Below, piece after piece: positions 21,840 through 33,333 of a stretch of 64,000 bases of DNA. This DNA is from Amoebophrya sp. A120 (Eukaryota > Sar > Dinophyceae > Syndiniales > Amoebophryaceae). Under the pieces are notes generated by a model. That model made no database searches and had not been told where the DNA came from. It saw nothing but the letters and a program-made list of their open reading frames with translations. How positions within the stretch are numbered: position 1 is the first letter of the stretch; every line of letters begins with the position of its first letter. Made by a program: the position numbers and the translations under genes. The stretch spans positions 848,609-912,608 of the forward strand of contig CAJINV010000018.1 of the NCBI GenBank assembly GCA_905178155.1. Reading direction: 5' to 3'.

Positions 21840-24800
21840 CTACAAACTGACCGCAATTGCGGTCACGTCGTCCCCCGATTGGCTCGACTGCAGCATTTTC
21901 GCCTTTTCACAGCTCGTCCGCAGGTGATCCACCCCGTTCGCAAGCAGTGCGGAAACCAAGGCAGAATTGCTATGACAGTGCACAACTCCCCCTCCCCCTC
22001 ATTTGTCATGCAAAATACCAAATCCACCCTTTGCCCTGTGGCACTGCTTGCATGACAGATTCCCGAACAAACCGAAACAGCACTACAAACAGTCGCAAAT
22101 TTGTCATGCAAAAGCTACATCCATGCGAGGACTTGTGTTGCTCCGGATGCCATCCAAATGAGGAGGAGGGGGAATTGTGCACTTTCATAATTGCTGTACT
22201 GGTTCCACAACCCCTTGGTGCCCAGAATCAAGAGCAGATCCTGGCCCGGATTGATTTTGTACGCGTTCACTTCATATCAACTGCAAAAATGTCTGGGTCT
22301 GGAAGAGTCGGGGCTTGTCATGCAGGTTTTCCATGACGCATGAGGTCTGGAATTGTGTACCTAGCATGACAAACTCTTCGAGGTCTCTAGGATGCCTATC
22401 CTGCATGAGGAATTCCCTCCCAACTTGGTCGAAAGTGGACCGGTTTTGGCACTCATGCAACACAGATCTTTGCATGATTCTGATTTAGCATTGCAAGTTC
22501 CACTCTTCCAGACCCAGACATTTTTGCAATCCATACTTCAGCCTGCGTTTTCACCACGGACAGGTCAGCGGGCAGTCCGAGGTGCCTGTCATTTTTTTTA
22601 GAGACCCTGACGCTCTGAGACCCAAACCAGCGAAACACGACGGCAGCGTGGTTTTCTTGTGTTTAGAATGACGAAAAATAAATACTCATAGCATCGTGAT
22701 TTCGATTTCTCTTGTTTTTTGGGGGATCCGCCTCTCCACGGGGATCCGCCCGCTCCCCGGGGATCCGCCTGTTACTCGGGGATCCGCCCGCTCCCCGGGG
22801 ATCCGCCTTCGCCCAGGGGATCCGCCCGTTCCCCGGGGATCCGCCTTCGCCCAGGGGATCCGCCCGTTCCCCGGGGATCCGCCTTCGTTCGCCCAGGGGA
22901 TCCGCCCCTTCCCCGGGGAACCGCCTTCGCTCAGGGGATCCGCCCGCCGGGGATCCGCCTTCGCGCAGGGGATCCGCCCGCTCCCGGGGATCCGCCTTCG
23001 CTCAGGGGATCCGCCCGCTCCCGGGGGTCCGCCCGCACCCCGGGGATCCGCCTTCGCCCAGGGGGTCCCGTCCGCCCGTTCCCCGGGGATCCGCCTTCGC
23101 CCAGGGGGTCCCGTCCGCCCGTTCCCCGGGGATCCGCCTTCGCCCAGGGGATCCGCCTGCTACTCGGGGATCCGCCCGCTCCCCGGGGATCCGCCCGCTC
23201 ACCGGGGATCCGCCTTCGCCCAGGGGATCCGCTTGTTCCTCGGGCATCCGCCCGTTCCCGGGGGATGCGCCCGTTCCCCGGGGGCTCCGCCCGCACCCCG
23301 GGGGATCCGCCTTCGCCCGGGGGGCCCACCGGTTCTCCGGGGGATCCGCCCGCACCCCGGGGATCCGCCTGTTCTGCGGGGGATCCGCCCGCGCCCCGGG
23401 GGGTCCGCCGGTTCTTCGGGGGATCCGCCCTCGCCCCGGAGGGCCGGCCCGCCTCCCGCGGATCCGCGCGCCCTCGGGGGGTCCAGCCTACGAACTTTCT
23501 TTGGGGGGATCCTCCTCAGCTCGGGGGATCCGCCCTCGCCCCGGTGCGTTCGCCCCAGCCTCCGGGGATCTCCCCTTGCCAGGAGGGATCCGATATTCGT
23601 GCTTGCCCCTCGGACTGCGCCGGCGTCGCGGGGTTTCACTCCCTCCCCGACGGACACCCGGCCAGCCCGGGGCGGGTGCGCCCTTGCGCCAGAGGCTCCC
23701 GCCTTAGGGGTCCTTGCCCTTGCCGCGTTGGCGGTGGGCACGGGCACCGGCACCGGCAAACCGGCGCACATTTCTTGTTTCGGCTTGGTTCTTCCAAGTT
23801 GTCAGCGTGTTGCTGGTTGTCAAAGCGGCGCGTTGACAACCAGCAGCAGGATCGAGATGCGACAACCACACAGAAACAGGAGGCGTCCGCACAACCACCC
23901 GAGGCCTTGAGAATCGAGAGAATGCGCGCCGGTTTGCCGCGATGCCCTGCACTCGAGTGCGTTCCAAAATCTTCCAAAATGTGCGCCGGTTTGCCGCGGT
24001 GCCCGAAATCGACGCTGTGCCGGCGGGGAAAGACCGCGAAGGACGGCGCGAATCCGGCCGGAGGATTCCGGAGAGGATTTTGGAATCCTCTCAGGAATCC
24101 TCTTCCGAAATCGAGGCAATACCGCCGGGGGAAGGGCGCGGAAGACGGCTCAACTTGGGCCAGAGGGTTCCCGAGAGGATTTCGGAATCCTCTGCGGAAT
24201 CCTCTGTGGAATCCGCGCCCGGAATCGAGGCAGTGCCGTCGGGGAAAGGGCGCGAGGGACGGGCCAACTTGGGCCAGAGGATTCCTGAGGGTGGGGATTT
24301 TGGAATCCTCTGCAGAATCCTCTGCGGAATCCTCTCGCGAAATCGAGGTAGTGCCGCCGGGGTAAGGGCGCGGAAGACGGCTCAACTTGGGCCACGGGAT
24401 TCCTGAGAGGATTTTGGAATCCACGGCGGAATCCTCTGCGGAATCCTCTGTGGAATCCTCCCCCGAAATCGAGGCACTGCCGCCGGGGAAAGGGCGCGGA
24501 AGACGGCTCAACTTGGGCCAGAGGATTCCTGAGAGGATTTTGGAATCCTCTGTGGAATCCTCTGCGGAATCCTCTGTGGAATCCTCCCCCGAAATCAAGG
24601 CACTGCCGCCGGGGAAAGGGCGCGGAAGACGGCGCAACTTGGGCCAGAGGATTCCTGAGAGGATTTTGGAATCCTCTGAGGAATCCTCTATGGAATCCTC
24701 CCGCGAAATCGAGGCACTGCCGTCGGCGAAAGGGCGCGAGAGACGGCGCAACTTGGGCCAGAGGATTCCTGAGAGGATTTTGGAATCCTCTCAGGAATCC

Positions 24801-27800
24801 TCTGCGGAATCCTCCCCCGAAATCGAGGCACTGCCGTCGGGGAAAGGGCGCGGGGGACGGCTCAACTTGGGCCAGAGGATTCCTGAGAGGATTTTGGAAT
24901 CCTCTGCGGAATCCTCTGCGGGATCCTCTGCGAAAATGTGCGCCGGTTTGCCGGGGCCGCCAGGTTGCTCGCAATCCGCAGCCGACTGTGGCGATCTGGG
25001 CGCACGAGACTGCAACGCAGACGCGGCGCGGTTGTGCAAACAAACAGCAGCGGAGTCCTTGCGCGCGCCGCGTTTTCGGTTGCATTGCAACACACTTTAG
25101 CACGAGCTAAGCCGAAGGTTTCCCGGGAAACCTTAAACGACCTTGCCCGAGCGGAATCCATTGATTTCTGGGTCTCACAGCGTCACTTTCTCTTTTTTTA
25201 AGAATCAAACTCACTTCTATTAACTTTAACTTTTATTAGAATGGTGCCAGTGCCAGTCATCCACCTCGTCACGAGCATAATTTCTGACCTGGTGATAAAA
25301 TTGAAATTCTCATTGCAAAAAACGGCTCTTGATCTTCCGCAATACCGCGTCAGCTGCTGCGGCTGCGATTCGGCTTTTGGGTTGTTTCTCAGCCTCTGTG
25401 CTTCCCCCTTGTGTGTCAATATCGTGTGGTCCTTGGAAAGCGCCACCGCACCAAAGGTACTGCCCTCGCTCTGGCTTTCCTCGCGGCTCGCAAGCACTAC
25501 ACGGGAATCCCCGATAGAACCGACCACGACCCACGATTCTTCTTCTTCGGCCGGAGTTGGACTTTTTGCTGCGCTACTCGGCGTCATCGCAGGTTGGCCT
25601 GGGGAGTGGAAAACCGCACGTGGTCATCAGCAGGAGGTACTTACTTAATAGCAGCATGTTGTGCGTGCCATACTCATCAAATGGTACTAGTGTGAAAAAA
25701 AACATCGACGTCCTATCTAACCACTTACCTTTCAATCGCAGCAGCAGTGCCAGCGCCGCAGACGCACCGTCCCCGAGTTTCAGCAACCCTTCGCCTTCTC
25801 CTCCACCGCTCGCGTTGTTTCTACCACTACTTCCTCTTGACATCGCACCCAGTTATGCAATGCAAAAGCATCGTACTGGTAGTGCAATACAAATTTCCTC
25901 AGCATTAGAAATGGAATTCGTAATGCGAGTTTACCTTGATACCTTGATACCTGAATTTGCAATTAGTACTAGTACGATGCTTTTTCATTGCATACCAGTT
26001 CCCCCTGCACGATTTCGAAGGCTTCCGCCAACACCGCCTGCGGGTTCTGGAAAATCAAAGGGTGGGAAAACATATCCTGTGCAAAAGCATTGTATTCGTA
26101 CTAGTTCTACTATGAAATGCATTACAAATTGAGTTAGCATTACAAATTGAATTTGTAATGCGGATTTGCCGTGAGATGAAAATTTGTAATGCATAAACGC
26201 GATTCGTACGAGTGCGATACTTTTGCAATGCATAAAACACCAGCTCCGCCATCCTTTGCTTGCAGTGGCGGCTGCACGTACTCCCGTTTTCGCCGAACCC
26301 GTCAAACACCGCGTAGAGCGCGATAAAGCCCTCGTTCCGCACGGTGGACAGCCAGTTGTTCGAAGATGCTGTTCCACTGGAGGAGGAGGAAGAGGATGAT
26401 GCGCTTGCTGTGGCCGCACGAGTGTTGGCACTTCCTGTTGCTGCGTGGTCTCCACCTTCCCCGATAGTTGTAGTCGTCACGATCGGACTCCTCTGCATGG
26501 CGAGCAGGAAGTCGTCCTGATTCACGGTTTTGGGGTTGCCACGGAGAGAGACCAGCCGTATGCCCAGCTTCTCCGTCCTCGTCAGAGCCGTGTCCGGGTA
26601 GCAGCTGTAACGCTTCTCCCCCGGAGAGGAGGCTTGCTCCACGCCCTGGATGATATGGCATTCTCAAACGTGACATTCTCAACCGTTACATAAATTTGTC
26701 ATGCAAGACTACCTTAAGCCGCGAGATGATCAAGCTGCTTCGCATGACAAATCTGCAAGAGGGGGCTAAACAGCATCTAAATCTGTGCCAAAGCTGTGAT
26801 GCGAAAGCAGCAACCTTGCCCCTTTGACTGTTGCCATTCTTGCATCACAAATTCATGCAACAGTTGAGAGTGTAACAGCTGAGAACGCCATAGATGACGA
26901 AAACCCAATCGGACTCCTGCTCTGGCTCGGCCGCGGGAAGGTGTATCGAATTTGAAAACGTCCCCACCCCAGAGTTGTCATGCAAGTCTGCATGCTGAAA
27001 ATGTTTGTCATGCGGAGCCCCATGAGAAGCATTTTCCATTCGTGTCTTGGAATTTGTCATGCTCCAATCAGCATGATATACTAGATCTGTGATGCTGCTC
27101 AGATAGCTCAAACAGCACTACACTACAAGTCGAAATTTGTCATGCAAAACAGCCAAACCTTGTGGATTTGTCTAGCCGAGTCCCCATCTTGACTATGGGG
27201 TGGGGACGTTTTTACTCTGGATAAGGTGGTCTACAACTTCTTCGGCACCACTTGGCGCTTGGTCGACAGTGTAATGATCTGCGGGTTGTTGCTTGTTGGC
27301 GAGACGTTCTTCTCGGGTGGTCGTGCCAGCACCGACCACTGCTTGCTCGTCCTGTAGTGCCAGTTCCGCATCCGTCGTTTTCGTCGGTGGCGACGATGGT
27401 TCGTTAGTACCTCCATACTGAAGATCTCCTTGCTGTGAAACTACACTTTGGTGTTCCGCCGGGGACGAGGCAGCGGACGAGCTGCTGATGTTCAACATTT
27501 TTCCGCTTCTCGTCTCCATCTTCAAAAGCCCGCGCAGTTTTTCGTTTTCCACGCGGAAAAATTCCACCTTTTTCACCGACTGCCTCGCCTCGAGCCGCAA
27601 CTTGTCGACCTCGAGCTCCAGGTTCTTGCACTTTTCCGTTAGACAATCGCACTGCTCGGCCTTCCTCTGCAACTCTTGGCGTAGCGTGTCCAGAATCAGG
27701 GTCTGTTCGCCCCCCGTCGGGGCGACGAGTGTAGTACCAGTTGCGCCGGAAGTAGTTGTACTACCGCCGCGGCCGTTCGGGTGAAAGGACGTAGAGGACG

Positions 27801-30443
27801 ATGAAGATGAACCCGTGGTACTCGCGACCCCTCTGCTAGACGTATGGTTTTGGTTCCCTGCTCCGTGCAAGATGTTACTTGCCGAGTTCGACCTCTGACG
27901 GGCTCCGTTTAATACACCTTGTCGGCTTCCCCTCTCTGGACTAGCCCGACCGCGCAAAGGGGTTGTGTTCGCAGACGCTGAGACCGCGTTAGATGTAGTT
28001 GTTCCCCGAACAGGCGTTGCGCGCCGCCGCGTTCTGCTGTTTTCGCGAGTTGCAGTAGAGCCGGGGGCTCCTCCGCCCATGTGGTGATTGCTCGGGACGC
28101 GGCGCGCCGGGGAGGCCGTGGGCTCTCGACGGTCGGACCGACCTGTGTAGAAGTTTCGAGGGAGCAGTTATATTTCAGGTGCAGGAACGGATGACAACTT
28201 CCTACTGCCCTGTGATCACAGGGAAAAAAATAAGAAACGCGAGCGTCGAAGCAGCATATTAACAACTCTACGTATGTCTATTTTTTGATGATCACGTACG
28301 AAGAACGGTAGTTCCTATCAAGAGTACTACCACGTTGCAGGCTTGATTCCCGGCTATTGTACTGCAGAGTTGTCCGATCCTGGCTGCGTAAGCTAGCCCG
28401 TCGCGCCGCGTTCTGTGGCCCTGTGTGGGGTACTACTAGATTGTTAAGAGGCGTGCCCGCAGCAGAGGAGCCGGTCGCTCCGCCCCCGCCGGGTGTCGTC
28501 CCGTTCATATTTTGGCCACCAACAACTCCGCCACCCGGTCCGGCCGGCGGCCGCAGCATCTTCTTGTTCTTCAACGCACTCAGCGCGTTCGCCAATGGCG
28601 CGGACAGATTCTGACTTCCGTTCAAGTCTTGGTCACCCAGAGCTGCTATCAAATGTAAAAAGGTCTGGGTCTGGAAGGTGGTAACTTGTGATGCTGTCTT
28701 TGGATTCCAAAAAAATCTGTCTTGCATGACTAGCAAAAGGAGTCCAGTTTGTGCTACACGGGGAGGGCATTTCTCATGCGGAATAAGCATCAGGAAGCCT
28801 TCTAAAAATCTGGGATGCTAGGGCGTGCATTACAGGCGTCATTGGACATGCAAAATATGCATGACAAACCTGGCAATCTTCCAGACCCAGACATTTTTGC
28901 ATTTTATAGCTGCACCTTCATCTCCGTGATCCGCGTGTTTTAGTGCTTGTGCCAGGACGCTCTTCTTGTTCGGCTGATTCGCATTCGCTCGCTGGTGGTG
29001 GTGTTGACCGCCCCTGCTATAGTTCTTTCTGGCGACCGACGGTCCGCCGCTGGGTTGCCTTTGTGGGTGCAGCTGCGAAGATGTGTTATAAAAATTCTGT
29101 TCGGCGTCTTCGCTATGACGTTCTCAAATGTTACATTCTCAACTGTTACATGATTTGTCATCCAAATTTGCCACCAAGATCGCCACGATTAAGCTGCTTC
29201 GCATGACAAATATCCGAAGGGCTAAACAGCATCTAAATCTGTGCCAAATCTGTAATGCAAAAGGCGCAGTCTTCCTCCTTTCATTTTTGCCGTTCTTGCA
29301 TTTACAAATTTATGTAACAGTTGAGAATGTAACATTTGAGAACGCCATATTCGCTATCAAGATGGTACGAAGTGTATCCCTCTACAACTTCACCGCCCGG
29401 AGTAGACGACAAAGCTTGCGTCGGTCTCGTTGTTCCGGTGGCAGATGAACCACCTCCGATGATTCCCGTGCTGCCGAAGTTCTGCAAAACGGCCCCGCCA
29501 CGCGGTGGATTAGAAGTCGTTGTAACGAGGTTGACGCTGGGCACCAATATGCCCGCGACGAGCTCCTCCTGTCGCTTGGCTCTCTCTTGATTTTTCGCAC
29601 GATGGAAATCCGCGAGCTGGCTGTTGGCCACGGTTGTGTTGGGACCCTGATATGAGTTATTTGCTTTTTAGACGACTTTTGTACCACAAAGGAACAAGAC
29701 CTCGTCCATATTTATATTTTTACACCCCTGACGCACATGAAATTGAAAGAGCTCCTCGTCCTCCTTCATTATAGTTTCATCAATTTCCTCCCATCATCAA
29801 CCGGTCAAGAACAAGATGCGTCTTCACGCTTCTATTCTTGCTGCCAAGTACCTTGCCCGGCCCCTCGCCTCCGTGGAAGCTCGGACCATTTAAAGATGGT
29901 CCTCCACCGGTGTTCACCACACCCTCGCTCGAAATCATTATTCCAGATGAGGCGTTCGTCCTGGGTTGCGGCAAGGTTGCTCGGGTACCCGGCGGCGCTA
30001 TCTTAAACTGGAGAAGATCTGGAAGAGGTCGTGGGATACAGAGAATGAAAAGTAACTTACAGCATCGGCGAATTATGCATACATACTTATAGAAGTGATT
30101 CATCAGATGTACATAAAAGAAAGTCCTGGTAAGACCGTTCAAAAATACTCCGGCTCGCCTGCTGCGGCAGCACTGGCTGCGTGACTTGCATCGAGTAGTT
30201 GGGTTTCGGACCTGCTCCTGTACTAGACGACGAGGAGCTGCTTGCCCCGCTGGCGCCTGACAGCATGACGGACGCCATGGGCGCTTTCAGGGGTGGCGTG
30301 TTGGCGAGCACTGGACGGGGATTCTTCATTTGCTGCAAACCTGTTGCACTCGTTGTGCTCGTCCCGGCGATGGTGTGAGCGCCGTGCTGACCGCCGCCCT
30401 GCTGGGGCCGCGTCATGCGCGGCTGTTTCGGAGACTCCAACAT
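21840..30443 (-). CDS. long disordered protein with C-terminal degenerate PP2C-type phosphatase domain
   Basis: Exons chain in frame from MLESPKQPR (30443; an upstream Met at 30458 is possible) to the stop at 21840. The N-terminal half is S/T/G/Q/N-rich and disordered, with a coiled coil (ILDTLRQELQRKAEQC, LELEVDKLRLEARQSV) near 27500-27690. The C-terminal part is PP2C-like: TVNQDDFLL, LYAVFDGFGENG, VVVGSIGDSRVVLA, VALSKDHTI, INPGQDLLLILGTKGLWNQ and the final GDDVTAIAVSL. Two usual catalytic positions are altered: DGH is DGF, and the metal-binding Asp of S/T-D-G is Lys in TKG. It may therefore be a pseudophosphatase. Seven introners, a GT-AG intron (25599-25728) and a 2.6-kb repeat-filled TIR element (22593-25200) interrupt it. 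That the disordered 5' exons belong to the same gene is inferred from frame continuity. Confidence 0.72.
21971..22189. mobile_element. family E introner (TIR GTGCACAACTCCCCCTCCCC)
   Basis: Ends TATGACAGTGCAC and GTGCACTTTCATA; exact TSD ATTGC. Removal joins GLWNQYSN to SALVSALL in the PP2C-like domain. Confidence 0.92.
22275..22535. mobile_element. family B introner
   Basis: TIR ATGTCTGGGTCTGGAAGAG mirrored at the right; exact TSD CTTCA. Removal joins VVKTQAEV to NAYKINPG in the PP2C-like domain. Confidence 0.92.
22723..23600. repeat. 19-bp GC-rich tandem array (GGGGATCCGCC units)
   Basis: About 45 units of GGGGATCCGCCCGCTCCCC and variants (TTCGCCCA, TGTTACTC). Some units are lengthened toward the right. 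Because 19 is not a multiple of 3, all three plus frames stay open for long distances, creating false ORFs of 300-550 codons. Confidence 0.96.
24050..24935. repeat. higher-order tandem array, about 113-127-bp period
   Basis: Seven to eight units each contain GGGCGCGGAAGACGG, CAACTTGGGCCAGAGGATTC and a nested 12-bp run GGAATCCTCTGC. The motif TGTGCGCCGGTTTGCCG recurs on both flanks (near 23930, 23980 and 24935; inverted near 23757). Long ORFs on both strands are by-products. Confidence 0.94.
25599..25728 (-). other. conventional GT-AG intron in PP2C-like gene
   Basis: Donor AAAG|GTAAGTGG and acceptor CTCCCCAG|GCC on the minus strand. Splicing joins LLLRLKG to QPAMTPSS. No TIR or TSD. Confidence 0.85.
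25854..25994. mobile_element. family C introner
   Basis: Ends TATGCAATGCAAAAG and CATTGCATA; exact TSD CCAGT. Removal joins IVQGEL to GAMSRGS in the PP2C-like gene. Confidence 0.92.
26073..26234. mobile_element. family C introner
   Basis: Ends TATCCTGTGCAAAAG and GCAATGCATA; exact TSD AAACA. Removal joins RMAELVF to SHPLIFQN in the PP2C-like gene. Confidence 0.92.
26654..26892. mobile_element. family D introner
   Basis: Ends TATGGCATTCTCAAACG and GAGAACGCCATA; exact TSD GATGA. Removal joins SDWVFVI to QGVEQASS. Confidence 0.92.
26944..27223. mobile_element. family A introner
   Basis: AAAACGTCCCCACCCC at the left and GGGGTGGGGACGTTTTTAC at the right; exact TSD AGGTG. Removal joins EEVVDHL to PAAEPEQE. 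Confidence 0.92.
28647..28908. mobile_element. family B introner
   Basis: TIR GGTCTGGGTCTGGAAG mirrored at the right; exact TSD GCTGC. Removal joins HGDEGAA to LGDQDLNG in the disordered part of the PP2C-like gene. Confidence 0.92.
29114..29349. mobile_element. family D introner
   Basis: TIRs of about 35 bp (ACGTTCTCAAATGTTACATT); exact TSD TTCGC. Removal joins YHLDSE to DAEQNFY. Confidence 0.92.
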
Positions 30444-30458
30444 ATCAGCTTTACACAC

Positions 30459-31348
30459 TCTCGCTCCCTCAATGCAGCGCCTCTAGCAAGACGACTGAGG
30501 CTCGCCGGTGCTTCCGCTTTCGAAAAGGGATAGTTAGACTGATGGCTGTGGACGAAGCGGAACTGGTATTACCTACTTACTTCAATTTGCTGTCCTTCAA
30601 TTCCGCTCACTCACTGATGCTGCCTACTCGCGCATTCCGCGCGCGCGCCTTTACCTTTAGAAGAGTGGCTCTCTTTACAAGACAAAAAGTTCTTGAACAT
30701 CCGCCGAGCCCCGCACCACGAAAGAGCAGCCCGGAAGCAAGGCTTCGACGGGAGAGTAAGCTTGCTCAGCGTTAGTTTCAAAGTACCTACTTACATCGTA
30801 GCAACACTAGCTTCCATAATTTTTCTTTCTGCAAAAATAAGTTCACTAACTTCGCAAAATAAGAGTAGCTCTTCGTATCTTGTTCCACCTGTCGCTGATG
30901 TTGCGGAGCAGGGTCATTCTTTCGCTTTTGTTGAAGAGCGTACTTAGTCGATTCGGCACGGATACTTACACGTCATGGGGGGTGGAAGATAAAAAGAACC
31001 ACGACGACATCAGCGAGAGTCTATTTATTATCCGTTGTCCTCGCCTCTGTTCATTTCTTTCAAGTATGAGAATGGGTATCTTCAAGGTGAAGGTCGTGTA
31101 AAAGATGGCACACCAAAATATTCAGCTTCTTCTAACTCACCTTGGCTTTACTTCGGTTTAGCTTTACAAGTTCTGCACATGATAAAAAACACAGGTGGTC
31201 AAGATGAAGATGAACCAACCCAGAAATAGAAGGAGCGGGTCACATAGATTTGCTTTGTTGAGGTGAGAACTATAGAAAGTAAAGTAGCAGTGTATTCATT
31301 GATGAAAAAGAACCTTTCCTAATTTGCGAGTGAAGGTGAAAAGTTCCG
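30459..31348. other. intergenic region, no supported gene
   Basis: A 160-codon plus-strand ORF (30293-30775) overlaps the first exon of the PP2C-like gene on the other strand and shows no domain. Nothing else stands out. Confidence 0.45.
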
Positions 31349-33333
31349 TCACAGCCGCGACAACACCTTGGTTGTCGTCGCCCCGCCAGCCGCTCTCTTC
31401 TTGTTGTACTCCATCACACTATTCCGGGCCTGTCGGTATCCTGTGCAAAAGTATCGTACTCGTATTCTTGCAATCACGCATTACGTATTTTAGTGAAGGT
31501 AAATCAGCATTACAAATTTTATTTTTCATGCTGAGGAAATTTGTAATGCATTTTATACGAGTACGATACTTTTGCAATTCATAGTCGGCTCCGCGCGGCC
31601 GTTTCCGTGACGTCCTCGTGGCGGTCGAATTCTAGGGTCGCAGTTATCAAATGCAAAAGTATCGCACTCGTAGTAATTGCAGTCATGCATTACAAATTTC
31701 TTTGCTAAGGTAAATCCGCATGACAAGTTTCATTTCTCATGCTGAGGAAATTTGTAATGCATTTAAATTTATACGAGTACGATGCTTTTGCAATGCATAG
31801 CAGTCAGGCAGACCCGATTCGTGACATCCAGACAGTACACCTCACACACCACGGTATGTTGTTGATCATCTTCCGGGTGTAGTTGTTCTTGCGGTAGTTC
31901 TAGTTTCTTAGATGTCACAACTTCGGGGCCGAGTTTTCTTGGCTGTTCGAGTTCATCCTGCCCGTGGAGAGTACTATCAAGTTCTTGTTCCTGCGGCTCT
32001 TTTCCCCCGACTTCCACCACGTCTCTGCCTGCAAACAGGTCCTCCTCCCGGTTTTCGACCACACTCGCGACCCAGAGGTACCGGAACTTTTCCCCGGAGA
32101 AAAGGGCGTAGTGCTTTTGGACAGAAACGTTGGTCAGCACGTAGTCCAGCCCGCGCGTGTTGTCCATCAGCAAATCAAGGTACCGCATGACGGTCCGGTA
32201 GGCAATTTCCTCCAGACACCCGGTCACGAAGGCCGTGTGCACCTCAAAGCCCCCGTGTTTCTCTTCCAGCGAGGGGTGGTGAATCTCCTCATAGTCCAGG
32301 GAACTAGTAGTTGCCGTCAAAGAACTGCGAGCAGCCGTCGTTTTATTTGCCGACGATGAAGTTCTTGCAGGTGATGAAGAGCCTTCTGGCGCACTTTCTT
32401 CAATACTCGCTGTCGTGGCCGCCTTATTCATCGGCACCCTCTCCGTGAACCGGTCCCTTGTGTCGAGCAGAAAACTCACATCCCAGAAAAGCGAGCAGGA
32501 GTCCCGAATCCAGTTTTTCAGTTGCTTTTGGCCTGCTGCTTGTCTTGTCGAATAAACGGGCACATCATCAACTACTTGCGATGGTTGCAAGTTCTCATTG
32601 GAAGTCGTGGGCGAAAGCACCAAATGAGAAGTACTTGAAGATGTTCTTGCCCCCGCCGGGGTGACAGTTGTTGACTCATCACGCCCCCGTGCGTTGTTCC
32701 TCGCCGCCCCATCCGCCTGCTGTCCTCCTGCCCTCGCGAAGTCCTCGAGGGAGCACTCCTTCACCCAGGATTTGTTGTGGATCAGGATCAGCGACCGGTA
32801 CCGGGAAAGCCACAAGCGCACCCGGGAAATGCCGTCGATCCCCGCGGTGTCGATATCTGGGGGAAACACCTATGCAATGCAAAAGCATCGTACTCGTATA
32901 GATGCATTACAAATTTCCTCAGCATGAGAAATGAAATTTGTAAATTTGCCTTGGAGGCAGGATTTGTAATGCAAGACTTGCATTTTTTATACGAGTACGA
33001 TACTTTTGCACAGGATAACACCGCGTGGTTCGTGATGTGCTTGGCCATCCAATGCGGATAGTCGAGCAAGATTTCCGTCAGCTTGTGCTCGCCGGACGAA
33101 GCAGTGGCAGTGCCACCGCCACCACCATAGTTGCCGGTCGTGTAGGACGCTCTTGGAACTACGGGGGCGGGGAAGTTTGCGTTCGAGGACCGTTGTGCAG
33201 AACCAGCTCCACTATCGGGGACACCAGGTACCACCTGGCCGCTCCGCGTTTTTGCGAAGAATGGAAAAACAACGGCGCCACTCCGCCTCCTCTTACGCGG
33301 GCCGTTATTGTTGTTTCCATTATTTCGAAACAT
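31349..33333 (-). CDS. protein of unknown function
   Basis: Start MFRNNGNNNN at 33333, stop at 31349, about 500 residues after removing three family C introners. The N-terminus is N/G-rich with a basic RKRRR cluster, a possible nuclear signal. Ordered segments are LTEILLDYPHWMAKHITNHA, VRLWLSRYRSLILIHNKSW, LKNWIRDSCSLFWDVSFLLD and YRTVMRYLDLLMDNTRGLDY, separated by S/T-rich linkers. These could form an alpha-helical domain. It ends TTTKVLSRL. I do not recognise the family. Restored junctions (HAV-FPPDID, CLTA-TLEFD, AARSR-QARNS) support real coding sequence. The upstream neighbour is the putative mitochondrial protein, same strand. Confidence 0.6.
31437..31583. mobile_element. family C introner
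   Basis: Ends TATCCTGTGCAAAAG and GCAATTCATA; exact TSD GTCGG. Lies in the unknown gene near its 3' end; removal joins AARSR to QARNSV. Confidence 0.92.
31645..31799. mobile_element. family C introner
   Basis: Ends TATCAAATGCAAAAG and GCAATGCATA; exact TSD GCAGT. The outer bases TATCAAATGC are those typical of family B, so this copy has a chimeric end. Confidence 0.92.
32871..33017. mobile_element. family C introner
   Basis: Ends TATGCAATGCAAAAG and GCACAGGATA; exact TSD ACACC. Removal joins KHITNHAV to FPPDIDTA. Confidence 0.92.

Larger units (their letters stand above)
22593..25200. mobile_element. 2.6-kb TIR element filled with minisatellites, inside a PP2C exon
   Basis: A 25-bp imperfect inverted repeat (core TGACGCTCTGAGACCCA) lies at 22600-22624 and 25169-25193, bounded outside by T7-8 A tracts that look like a duplication. 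On the minus strand the coding frame reads EVSLILKK before it and NDRHLGLPADLSV after it, matching the PP2C order of elements. The interior holds two tandem arrays and no credible gene; its long ORFs exist because the repeat units lack stops. It behaves like a giant introner, but splicing is not shown by sequence. Confidence 0.65.

Noticed and set aside
22696-24365. Plus-strand ORFs of 331-548 codons rich in G, P, R, S and D
   Set aside because: They are translations of the 19-bp GGGGATCCGCC array in all three frames; open frame is a consequence of the repeat lacking stops.
23636-25103. ORFs up to 371 codons on both strands with repeated GFQNPLRNPLAQ-type or ERILESSAESS-type units
   Set aside because: They read the 120-bp tandem array in different frames and lie inside the TIR element in the PP2C gene; no frame is preferred.
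30293-30775. 160-codon plus-strand ORF
   Set aside because: Antisense to the first exon of the PP2C-like gene, no domain, and against local gene polarity.
32000-32360. Plus-strand ORFs opposite the unknown gene
   Set aside because: Shadow frames; the minus frame is longer, continuous across restored introner junctions and has ordered segments.
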